64,000 bases of DNA from positions 17,463,001-17,527,000 of the forward strand of contig NC_135066.1 of NCBI RefSeq assembly GCF_051401765.1. Direction: 5' to 3'. Both the position numbers and the translations under genes were made by a program. How positions within the stretch are numbered: the stretch's first letter is position 1; each line of letters begins with the position of its first letter. Of this stretch, positions 12,605 to 23,117 are shown piece by piece. This DNA is from Calliopsis andreniformis (lineage: Eukaryota > Arthropoda > Insecta > Hymenoptera > Andrenidae). The notes beneath the pieces were generated by a model that worked only from the letters and a program-made list of their open reading frames with translations, had not been told where the DNA came from and searched no databases.

Positions 12605-15600
12605 ATGTCGGATTGGCGTAGTATACCATGCGTGGAAAAGCACAAAGAATTCCTCGAGAAGCTCGTCGCAACCTTGATCAGTTCCACGTTCGAAAGCGTG
12701 GACCGTGAAAATCCTGTGTCGAGATGGAGGGAACCTGGTCATCTGCAGGACATCATAGGCTTTGATTTGGAAGAGGAACCGCGGAACCAAGAGCTGCTTC
12801 TGGAGATCGCGAGCAAAGTTTTTAAGTACAGTGTTAAGACGGGCCACCCTTACTTTATGAATCAGTTGTTCTCTGGGTGAGAGTTTATTTGAGAATAATT
12901 GTATTTTTTGTAGACCTTGTCTCAGTAATATTGTTCCTTCTGAAGATGAGAGGTGTGAATTTTTAGTTACGAGTAGTGTAGAAGTAGTAGCTACTGGCGA
13001 GATACGTTCCGATCTGATCTGTAAGAAGAGCTTTATTTTAAGAAGAGCTTTATTTTATTTAATGCAGATTAGATCCTTATGGTTTGGCAGGACAATGGCT
13101 CACAGATGTGTTAAATTCTTCGGTGTACACTTACGAGGTGGCACCGGTTTTAACATTAATGGAAAAAGTTGTAATTAGAAAATTGTTGACCATGTTTTAT
13201 AAAGAAGGAAACGATGTTACAATAGGAGATGGCCTTTTCTGTCCAGGGGGCTCCTTTTCTAATGGCATCGCTATTAATTTGGCTCGATTTTCATTCAGGA
13301 AGAAAACTTTAAGTGTGAGTATTTATTGAAATTGTTAACTATGAAACGAAACCATTTTGTAGAGAAGAGAAATAATTAAGTAACACATTTTATTCCAAAT
13401 TGTTTAATTATATTATCACGTAATTCCTATTGAAGTTGAATAATTTTTTGACTGCAACGCTTCTGTTACATAAGAGTTAGTATTCATTAACATATCTGCA
13501 TTTCAGAATAAAAATATATCATCTTCAAATCTCGTATTATTCACCTCCGAAGATGCACATTATTCTGTATTAAAATGGGCAAATGTATGTGACGTGGGAG
13601 TTGTTCTTATAAAAACTGATGAATTTGGCAGGATGGATATTAATGATCTGAGGACAAATGTATTAGTAGAACAGAAAAAGGGAAATTACCCGTTTTCTGT
13701 TAGCGCTACTGCGGGTATGTGAAAAAATATTATCAAAACTGTTAGAATGATTTGGAAATTAAAGAGAAGCGGTAGAAGAATATCAATAAACGAATTTATA
13801 TTCCTAATAATTATGTTCATTTTCAGGTACTACAGTTTTGGGCGCGTTCGATCCGCTTATCGAAATTGCGGACATTTGCGAAGAATTCGGTATGTGGCTG
13901 CATGTGGATGCAGCCTGGGGTGGTGGTCTAATATTCAGTAAAAAACACAGTGTTCTATTGCGAGGAATACAAAGAGCAGATTCTATTCTTTTCAACCCAC
14001 ACAAATTGCTGGCTGTCCCTCAACAATGTTCATTGCTGCTTACCAAGCACCATAATATTTTTAAAGAAGCACATTCTAAACAAGCTTCCTATCTTTTTCA
14101 AAAAGATAAATTTTATCCAACAGATTTAGATGTTGGAGATAAATACTTGCAATGTGGACGCAGACCAGATGTGTTGAAATTTTGGTTCATGTGGCAAGCT
14201 AAGGTAATTTCATATATAAATAAAATAATTAATTTAAATTATTTTTATATGGTTGATTTTTAGTATAAAATATTTCCTATCTAAAAATGTTCTTTTCTTA
14301 AGTATCATGCAGTGACTCGCATGATGTGCTTTGAACATAAGACAAGACCTCCTCGCATGACAATGGTTCTTCTCTTCCCCTTATTAATTTTTAAGCATCA
14401 ACCACCACTTATGCAAATATGTATAAAACTAGCCTTGGTAGCACTTTTTCCCCTGATTATCCCCTGGTCTTCCTTTAATTGTGCATCTTGTACTTTGTGG
14501 CTTAAGTTGCTGCTGCGGTGCACACTGTACAAGTTAAGGGTCTGTACGCTATGTTTCAAGTGTTTGCCAGTATACTCATGCATACATTAACTTCCCCTGG
14601 TAGGAATGAAGAATGTTCATACTGCACCTATTCACTGGATTTTCAAGATCATAAAAGAAGCTGCTGAGATACTCAAGGGGGTCTATCGATACCAGTGCTT
14701 TTAGACCAGCAACTTTTAAACTTCTTATCTGTCAATCAAATATCTTCATACCTAATCATCTTAACACATTCTAGTTTCAAATGATAAGTCTCAAATTATA
14801 TTTATATATTATTTGTGTGTAAAATAGGTATATAATTACTGTATTCTTATACATGTCAAAATACAAGATTTTTTCTTTTAATTGGTTTCTCATAATTTGA
14901 CAAATAATTAAGTCAATTTTAAAATAAAATTGGGGAAACATATTATTCTACAAAATTGTGACACAAATTTTTAATCTATTAACATTTGATAACTATTTTT
15001 TTTAATATACTTATTCAAATAAATGTTACTTAAAAACCTTAAACAGATTTATTTTTTGGTAATTTATCATTAGATTAATATTAATTTTAAACACACGTAT
15101 ATCATATTTTAATTTGTAATGTTTTTAATAAGGTTATAAAATTCTTCTATGAGTTTCTTCAAAAATAAATTTTACTTAATTTTACTGAAGCATTAAATTC
15201 TTTTTTTATAATATGTCACTAAAATATTAAACGAATTGCAATTTTGAATTGCGTTTTATTTTAGTATATGTATTTTAAACGTATAAGTAGTATTAATAAT
15301 AGAGCGAATATACTTGTAGGTTCAATTTCTTTAAAATGTTTCTTTATTTAAATACGATCTTTCTAAGTTTCTACTTATTTGTCTGCTAATTTACTTAAAA
15401 ATTGCTATATTGTTTTATTTTAGGGTACTTCTGGTTTCGAAAAACACATCGATCATTTGATGACACTTTCTACTCTGTTTAAAGAAGAGGTCCAAAAGAG
15501 GGACGGTTTCGAACTGGTAACTGATTCATGTTTCATAAACGTGTGCTTTTGGTATATACCAGCAAGATTGAAGAGTCAACATTCGACGTACAATTATCAA

Positions 15601-18600
15601 GAACAATTAAATGAAGTAAGTGAAATATATTTTAAAGCCATAATTACTGTTTCACGTTGAAAACACTAAATATATTACACTGTTATTCGTAATGATGAAA
15701 GAACATAGTGTTATAAATATACTAAAATTTTTGTAAGAGATAGCTATCATAATTTCTATGTGTTGTTAAAGAATGTGTTTAGTCATCATAGATGTTACAT
15801 ACAAGATTTTTATTTCTTTGGTGAGATGTTAAATGTAATCAAATCATAGATTCTATTTTTCATTGTATTTTACCGTCACATGTTTGTAGGGTTCGCGAGC
15901 GTGAGCCCCTTACCATTTTCCTCTCATACCCGACGTTATCGATTCAGTCTAAAGAAAGATTACAGCACTGTGAGTGGTAGGAATTAAAATTAGATGTTAT
16001 TCAAAAAATTGCAAATATAAAAAAATTGAAACACATACGAGTGTGCAGATACACTTCGTCAAAGTTACTTTGAGTGGAGAACCACAGAAAGATAGATGGC
16101 ATTAATGTTCCATCTATCTTCCTTTACAAACATCTTAAAGTCTAAACCTTAAAGGAGACTTCAAAAAACCGAGCGATGAGATTCCTCGGCGGATGCAACT
16201 TCCTCCTTCGATGAACGATCTTCATTTCAATCACGCAAAATACTGAAGTTCAGAATGCTAAAATGCTAAAGTTTAGAATAACAGAAGCATATCAATGGTA
16301 GAGGGAACCTTCCCAAGAACACAAGCGAAATGAGAAATCAAGAGAAATGTATTAGTGGTCGAGAGAGCCTCGAAAAAGAATACACATCTCTGTCTATTTA
16401 TTCTTAAATCTAAACAAAATGCGTAGTCATTGGCACGGACAGAGCTGCAGGTCTCACCACGAGGAGGTTGCTGTGCGGGAGACTCAGAGGGAAATGGAAA
16501 CAAAATTTCATCGATCTCCCTTTACAAAAATCGTAACCTAACAAGCTAAAGACATGAATGGAAGTCAAGTTCCATGCATGCCTTTAGCTTGGACCTTAAA
16601 GTAGGAAATCGTCGAGTTATCATTAGGAAGGGTTTGATTATATTAGACTCTATCGCTAATGCAACCGTGAAATAGACGAGCGATGGTGTGAGCTCTACCA
16701 CCTTGAAGGCCGGTAGGTCGGAGAGGCGTACGGTACCACACGATTCAGTCAATTATCCATTGACTCCCTGCCACCTCATAGAAGCTACCAAAGCAGACCT
16801 GCTAACTGGTAGACTGGGCAAGAGAATGTCCAACTGGCGGAATCGTGTAGTTTCCATGGTCGAGTGTGCCTTCCCGCACACCCTAACGTGTCCATGGCGT
16901 TTCTCCTAGTACAGACCCCCAAGGGGAGAATACGCTCCACCAATCGACGATTCCACGGTTGGTCACATGCTTCTGCCAAGAGAAGCAGAGGTGACTTCCT
17001 TACCAAAGATGAGGAACAAGGATCGAAAAAGAAGGTTAAGAAATGACAACTTGATAATTGTACAGTGATTTTATAATAGAAACTTAGACTTATTCATAAA
17101 GATAGATACTTAAAAATTAGAAGCGGTGAATCCCTCGATGGATGCGATCTCTTCTTCATATACACGATAAAGAGTAAAGACAAAACTTTACAAACCAAAA
17201 GCGATGAATCCTCCGGTAGATACGATGTCTTTTGTTGTTTTAAAGATAGTCTTAAAGTCTGTGATTTGAGCTAATAAGCCAAAGACATGGATGAAATTCA
17301 AGTTCCATTCACGACTCTGACTTGGACCTTAAAGTAGAGAAGTGTCAAGTAATCATTCAGACGAGATTGGGAATACTTGAAGTCTACCGCGTAAGGCAAC
17401 CATGAAATAGACAATCGGTGGTGCGAGTCCTTCCACCTTGAAGACGGGTAGTAGGAGAAGGCGACAGGCACCTCACAGCTTAGTCAGTTACCTGACTGAT
17501 CTGTGGGCTTTCCACTTTCAAGTGTGTTTTACCACACACCATCCAGTGTCCACATCGTCTCGCACTAGCATAAGTCCCCAAGGGAAGAAGAACAAGTTCC
17601 ACGCAAGTAGCCTACTTGCTTCTACTAAGAAAAGCCAAAATGATCTCATAGAAGGCGAGGAGTAAATAATCGAGCAAAAAAAGCTAAAATGTGACTACTC
17701 GGCACTGTTACAAAGATTTTACAATAGAATCTTCAAAGTAGGATCTTAAAAATATTCTAAGCAATCGAGACTTACAAACTAGAAGCGACAAATCCCTCGG
17801 CGGATGCGACGTCTTTGTTCTTCAGTCTTCTGGTTAAGAGTACAGAGAGAACTAGCGAAGGAAGAGTATGAAGAGTAATATATCAATGTTTAGGAGAGCC
17901 TCCCCAAGAATGAGAGAGCATAGACGATTAAGAGAACGAAGAAGTATACATACCTCAACGATGCGCACAGTCATTAGTCCGGACAGAACCGACTCGGGTC
18001 TCACTTCAAGAAGGTTGCTGTGCTGGAGACCCATAGGGAGATCACAGAAATGAGAAAGGATAGACAGAACAATCCGAGCCCGGAGTCAAGAGAGAACATA
18101 TTTAAACAGAAAACAGAATTGAACGACGTTGGTATTTCATTGAATTCTTTTCTTCATACTTTAATTCGATGTTCACCTAACCCTGAAATGTTAAAAATTA
18201 GAAATAGAAATAAAATCCTTCGGGGGATACGATGTTTTCGTTCGATGAATGATCTTCATGCGATGATAATTGTTACCAGTGCTGAAATCAAGAAGAGAAT
18301 AGCGAGACATGCAGCAACGAAGAAAGGGAGGAATAACAGAAGCACATCAGTGATTGCAAAAACAAGAGATGAACCAGGGATCAAGAGACGTACATAAATG
18401 AATGAAAAAGCCTCTCCAAGAATAAGAGCAAAACCAGAGATCCAGAGAAATACATAAATGGAACCAAAGTCTGTCGATTTCCCTTTACAGAAATTAAAAA
18501 ATCCAAATTTGTAACTGGTAAACCAAAAAGATGATTGGAAGACAAGTATAAGAAGTAGAAATAGTAACTGGATTAAATTTAACCAAAAATTTAACGGTAA

Positions 18601-20211
18601 TAAAGAGATAAAACACTACATTTAGCTCGGTAAGGAGTGGGGTACATATAAGAAGGGGGAAACAGAAAAGAGGGACAACAGTAGAAATAAATTCAAAATT
18701 TGAGCAAAAACTCACCGATTGTCGAAGATGACCACTGGTCATCGACCAACTGCTCACTGGTCAGGGGTATCCAGGGGTTCAGGGTGGTCTGAGATCCATG
18801 GAGGTCCAGGTCCCGGGAGACTCCTCAGGGCGATCCACACCTGCCGTAGAACCCGCGACAAGTGAGATACTCGTGCTCTTGTAGGAGTATGTGTACTGTT
18901 TCGGGGAAGAAGGGGTACCAATCAGAGAAATTCTCTTGATGGTAGAAATTTCGAGAGTGATCTAACGAACAATATTTTGCTAAAAATTGATATTCTTTTT
19001 AAAATAATCATCTCAGTAACAATTTCGGGTATACCTATTGTTAATAACAATCACACATAGTGTGTGCTTGTGCAACTTACTGATATTTGTAATTGTTAGT
19101 TAATAAATGTGGAAATTATTAACCTTTCATACATTATTTTTCGTTCGATTAATCTCACAATTTAGTAGTTGGTTTCCGTTCTTCTGATCACTCGCTCCAG
19201 AGTGTCTAGTGAGCGCGAATAGTCCTGGTGAGCCTCTGTAGGAACTCCGTGGACGATTCTGAGCTACCCTGGATTATTCCGATCAGTGAACAGTTTGACC
19301 ATTGGTCAGATATCTTTGGCTTACTAGTTTAAGTTTTAGACTTTAAGATTTTTATGAAGGAAGATCGATGGGACTTTGATTCCATCTATCTCCTTGTGGG
19401 TCTCCGTGGGCCATATACTATTTATCTTTAAAGTTTATAATCAGTTTTCTTTACCACCTTTACTCAGCGATTCGTATTCATCACTATAATCTATTATTTC
19501 TTTTGAAAAAAATGAAGCATCTCATTTAGAATAAATATTGTCACCCTGGTATCAGTTTTTTGTAACAATGTATCATTTGTAAATAGCAATTTCACTTATA
19601 ACTTGAAATTATAGGGATGAATAAGGAGGATAGTTTAGTGAGACACCTTGTACATTGGGTGGTATGGTAGGAATATTTTTTCGTTTGCTCTACCGCTCAA
19701 AAATCGCAGAGGGCGCTCGAAACTAGTGAATTTTTGAGAAGTCGGTATGTCAGAGCATGAGACATGAAAGCACATTAATTGCTTGGTCTTCTCTGTGTAC
19801 TCGTCTGTGTTTGACTTGGGTTTTGAGAAACCGTATGATGGTAACTTCAGTATCCGATGATATGTTATCGATCATGGGTATTCTGTTGAATTGGTAACAT
19901 GAATTTCGTTTTTACTGATAGTTGGTATAAATTCGTTTTATCATGTGATAGAAAATTATTTGCATGATACAAAAATTAATTTTCCAGGATTAGTTTAGTG
20001 TACCAACTTATCTCAAAGTATCTATTTTTCTAATCAGATTGCACCGAAGTTGAAGGAGAAGATGACCAAAAGAGGAAGTTTGATGATCAATTATCAACCA
20101 CTTCGTGAAAAACCGAATTTTTTCCGGTTTGTGATCCAAAATTCAGGAGTCGACACGAAAGACATTTACTATGTCTTTGACGAGTTGGAGAATCTTGGAG
20201 AATCAATGTGA
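12605..20211 (+). CDS. CSAD: Cysteine sulfinic acid/aspartate decarboxylase (PLP group II), six exons
   Basis: Coding exons: 12605-12876, 13068-13314, 13507-13714, 13827-14203, 15424-15615 and 20038-20211. All introns are GT-AG and the joined frame gives 489 aa, close to vertebrate CSAD (about 493). Seen in the protein: the TGHPYFMNQLFSG block at the exon 1/2 junction, FCPGGSFSN in exon 2, the PLP-stacking histidine (H191, EDAHYS), VSATAGTTVLGAFDP across exons 3/4, the PLP-binding aspartate (D270, HVDAAWGG), the Schiff-base lysine (K302, NPHKLL), and a C-terminal KLKEKM...NFFRFVIQNSG exon. The cytosolic enzyme family decarboxylates cysteine sulfinate to hypotaurine and, in insects, aspartate to beta-alanine used in cuticle tanning; which substrate applies here is not settled. 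The start is the first ATG after an in-frame TGA at 12590. Similarity to CSAD along the whole length makes glutamate decarboxylase unlikely. Confidence 0.95.
13023..13056 (+). repeat. Perfect 17-bp tandem duplication at intron 1 acceptor
   Basis: The 17-bp word AAGAAGAGCTTTATTTT occurs twice head to tail just upstream of the exon 2 acceptor (AG at 13066-13067). The T-rich half of the second copy forms part of the polypyrimidine tract. Confidence 0.9.
14204..15423 (+). other. Intron 4 of the decarboxylase gene
   Basis: This 1.2-kb GT-AG intron has two parts. From about 14300 to 14710 it is GC-richer than the rest and carries opposing open frames (14312-14590 on +, 14398-14583 on -) without recognisable domains. 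From 14720 onward it is very A/T-rich. The first part may be an inserted or retroposed fragment; I could not identify its source. Confidence 0.6.
15616..20037 (+). other. Intron 5 of the decarboxylase gene (4.4 kb)
   Basis: The long last intron has donor GTAAGT at 15616 and its acceptor AG at 20036-20037. The central part (about 16080-18500) is made of diverged, partly tandem repeats described separately. Open frames inside it, such as 18020-18397, derive from these repeats and do not look like genes. The remaining intron sequence is ordinary A/T-rich DNA apart from a GC-richer patch at 18720-18860. Confidence 0.8.
16080..18500 (+). repeat. Degenerate tandem/dispersed repeat family within intron 5
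   Basis: Three kinds of block recur. Block A centres on a word like TCCCTCGGCGGATGCGAC and is seen near 16180, 17128, 17208, 17792 and 18215. Block B, about 400-500 bp, occurs at about 16541-17040 and again at 17271-17665. It shares the order GACATG-ATG, CAAGTTCCAT, TTGGACCTTAAAGTAG, CCACCTTGAAG-CGG, CCCCAAGGG and GCTTCT, at a spacing of roughly 730 bp. Block C, with AGCCTC-CCAAGAA and GGTTGCTGTGC-GGAGAC words, occurs at about 16300-16530 and 17880-18060, with a partial copy at 18400-18490. Copies are clearly diverged, so the family is old. No terminal repeats, poly-A tail or coding frame identify it as a known transposon type. Confidence 0.75.
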
Positions 20212-20286
20212 ATTTATATTTATTGTGAAGTTTTGAATGAAGTGTGCGATGTTTGAACAATGTTAAAATTAAAGAGAAATATACAA

Positions 20287-20292
20287 AATAAA
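20287..20292 (+). promoter_or_regulatory. Polyadenylation signal of the decarboxylase gene
   Basis: An AATAAA hexamer lies 76 bp after the TGA stop codon, followed by T-rich sequence, consistent with a short 3' untranslated region. Confidence 0.7.
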
Positions 20293-20487
20293 TCAAATTT
20301 CCCATTTGTGGCAGACACAGGTAAAATCAATATAGCATGAAATATATACATTCTACTTATTATAATTGCCAATAGAAAGGAAAAAGGAAATATCTTCGAC
20401 TAACTCTGTCAACAAATTTGGATCATTGATTTCTGTTGGGCTGATCGCAAAAGAAATAATGAATTCCAGACACGACAATCAATTCCT

Positions 20488-20645
20488 GCGGGTTAACTAG
20501 GCGAAACCTAGCAGTCGGTTGATCTGATTAGGAGCGGGACCCGCCGCTAAATTTCTGATGCCAAGGTACGAAGTCAATTCGTGACCGCCTTCGTCGCAGA
20601 GCCCGCGGCGTCGCGACGTACCTGCCGACTAATCCTGATTCAAGT
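20488..20645 (+). other. GC-rich, stem-rich island; possible structured RNA
   Basis: About 160 bp of clearly higher GC content sits in A/T-rich DNA about 200 bp past the decarboxylase polyadenylation signal. Complementary stems read directly from the sequence: GCGGGT (20488-20493) with ACCCGC (20539-20544), enclosing the perfect hairpin CTAGG-CGAAA-CCTAG (20497-20511); GGTACG (20565-20570) with CGTACC (20617-20622), enclosing ACGAA-GTCAA-TTCGT (20568-20582, which overlaps the first strand of that stem and so is alternative to it in part); and AGTCGG (20513-20518) with CCGACT (20625-20630). Some stems are mutually exclusive. No tRNA, snRNA or rRNA identity was recognised. Short GC stems arise easily by chance, so an RNA gene is only a hypothesis. 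Confidence 0.3.
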
Positions 20646-20649
20646 GACA

Positions 20650-22500
20650 GCATATAGAGAAGCCCTATGTATATCTATACAACTCTACGTTCGTACTATG
20701 TAGAACATGATGATCTACCGCCACGCTTGAACCCTATTACTATCGATATGGCAGTCCCTCGATACTGTTTTGTCGAATAAAGCACCATGCAAATTGATCC
20801 AATTCAGACTTTACTTTTTAGTACCTCGATATTATCTGCAACGTGCAGTTCATGAAAAATTATTGAATTAGCTGTACTTTCCTTTTGTTTCAATATAATT
20901 CCAATTGTAGAATTTGGAAATATAGAAATCTTTAAGAAAAGTAATGTTCGTAACTGATAAAAATTGGAAAATGAGTTTTAAAGTATTGTAATGTTTGAAG
21001 TATGTTGCATGACTACTCTAAGAACTGCCCCTTTATGCGACTGCAGTCTTGAATTATTTGTACTGATCACAATATTTCTTTTTTCCTTTACACTTATCTT
21101 AACGTAGAGGATTATCCAACAAAATGAGATTACATCGACACGACGGTCAGCTTTACAACACTTGTTACATTTTTGTGGCTTTTTCTAAGCTTTATCGTGC
21201 AATTTTCATCAATATGTTTTAAACTTTTTATGATTGCAATAGATTACACTTGTAAAATAGTATTCGTAGTACTCTAAACCTGTCGTAAAAGGAACATTTC
21301 TGAATCAGTCCAAATAGTGTACGAAATCTATTTTCTATTAAATTCGTGTTTTACGAATTTTTTTTAGATAGTCTATTTTTTCATAGCAAATAAAAAAGCT
21401 CTTGCATACTTTCAACAGACACAACGCTTTTTACTTTTAGAAATTCTACTAATTCTATTGCATTGTTACGATTGAATGCTTTAAGGCACCGCAGATAATT
21501 AAATGGCACGGTAATTCCATTAATTCTTTTTTATCACTCGCAATTTGCATTTCCAGCTGCAGTAAACTAACTACGTTAACGGAACGCTTAATATTTAATT
21601 ATCGGTGTCGTTAAATCGCACCCGTAATTCTGACGAACAATGCGAAACGCGCGTATGCATAATTAATTATAAAAAGCGGCATAACGATCACGATAATCGA
21701 ATGGGGGCTCCCGATCGTCAAAACTCATGAAATTCTGCTGCTCCCTTCCCTTCAGCCTACAATGGCCTATAAATTGCAAAATTGAACGAACTGCAGTTAA
21801 CATAATACGACAGCCCGCTAAACATGCCAAAGTTATCCTCTTCTATTTTATCGTTTTGTTTTCAATGGACTGTATCAAATAATAGGAACAAATTTATCCG
21901 ATACATTTGTAACCATTGTCTATTTGTGCTTCCCTAGGTTCAGAAACGCGTATTTCAATTTTTGTTTGCAGCCGCAAAATTTAGGAAAAAATCATTAATA
22001 ATAGAAAAACTGAGAGCGTTACTTTGAAAGCTATTGTACGCAGTACATGCAATAATAAAAGCCTGTAAAATAAAAAGTTTTTGCGTTAAATGCGTCCTTA
22101 TATTTATTTATTAAAATTTAATTAATTTCACAGAATGTTATAAAATTCACCGAAAATATCATATATCCTTTTTCTATCGTTCCTCTTCAAGATTTTAATT
22201 TCTGAAATTAAATGTTTGAAGCCATAGTTTCTGAAATATGATAAACTAAATAACTCTTATTATATTGCAATTGCAATTTTACTATGAAACATTCTACAAA
22301 TATAGATACTCGACATTATTATATAAATCATGGTTAGAAATTCTCTAATTAAATTTCATTTCAACGACCCCTGAGCGATGGGGTGGTTTAATGAGAGGCA
22401 TGTAAGAACAAAGGGTAGAGAACGAATCTATAGCGAATATGCAAAATAATATGCTTCACCGTGCAGGTCTTGAACGCGTTTCTTTATCGTATTAAAACAG
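20650..22500. other. Intergenic DNA between the decarboxylase and elongase genes
   Basis: A/T-rich sequence with no supported gene. The segment 21480-21740 contains several TAATTA-type words (for example around 21595 and 21660) mixed with CpG-containing words. Such a mixture can mark an insect enhancer, but nothing here proves it. Confidence 0.5.
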
Positions 22501-22731
22501 GGTGTGCGAGAAACCCTTTACAGGGAACTGTGCTTGTGTGCTACGTTCCTGCCCCGAGTCACTGCTAGGGGTGCTTGCCCTGTGGATAAACTTAGACAGT
22601 GGGTTGCTGCCGCGAAAGACGGTGTTAACGTCGATAGCCACCGTCCGAATCATTCAGCGAACCGAATGTCAGTCGATATCTGCAAACTCGACGGCCAGGA
22701 TGGGAAGGGTCTCCCAATTCACGTGCCACAG
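22500..22731 (+). other. Candidate first exon of the elongase gene
   Basis: This GC-richer stretch ends in CCACAG followed by GTACTT, a usable 5' splice site at 22732. The + frame is open from at least 22504 to 22731 and ends in phase 0. It contains an ATG at 22666 that would give 22 residues, MSVDICKLDGQD onward. If spliced to a pyrimidine-preceded AG at 23072-23073, it joins in frame to residues NVGLFETYRYV and then to MEEAADPRV of the elongase. It could equally be an untranslated first exon or unrelated. Confidence 0.4.
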
Positions 22732-23117
22732 GTACTTCTATCTTTTATTTCTTCCACCCTTTCGCACCCTCGCTTTAAAATCAATGTTCTATGCTCCCAG
22801 TGTTTCCACAGACTATTTAGCCGACTCGAACTTGTAGTTGCAGCGATATTCGTGTTTAGATATTAATGAGTAGATTTTGTACATTGTTTTTACCATTGTG
22901 CTTTAGATGCACTTGTCGCCAACTGTATATGCATTCGCTGTGACAGTATATAAATCACGGTAGTATAGTTTCATGGAAGAAAAAAGTTGTTTTCCAGTAG
23001 AGGCTTTTAGTATTATTGTTTGAAGAACTTCGAAGGTTGAATTTATTATACAATGCTCATGAATGCTTTCTTCACTGTTTCAAGAATGTGGGACTCTTTG
23101 AAACGTATCGTTACGTT

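Noticed and set aside
12435..12847. Open frames on the - strand over decarboxylase exon 1
   Set aside because: They are antisense shadows of a strongly supported exon.
18020..18397. 125-codon open frame in intron 5
   Set aside because: It lies in the degenerate repeat family; the basic, low-complexity translation has no domain.
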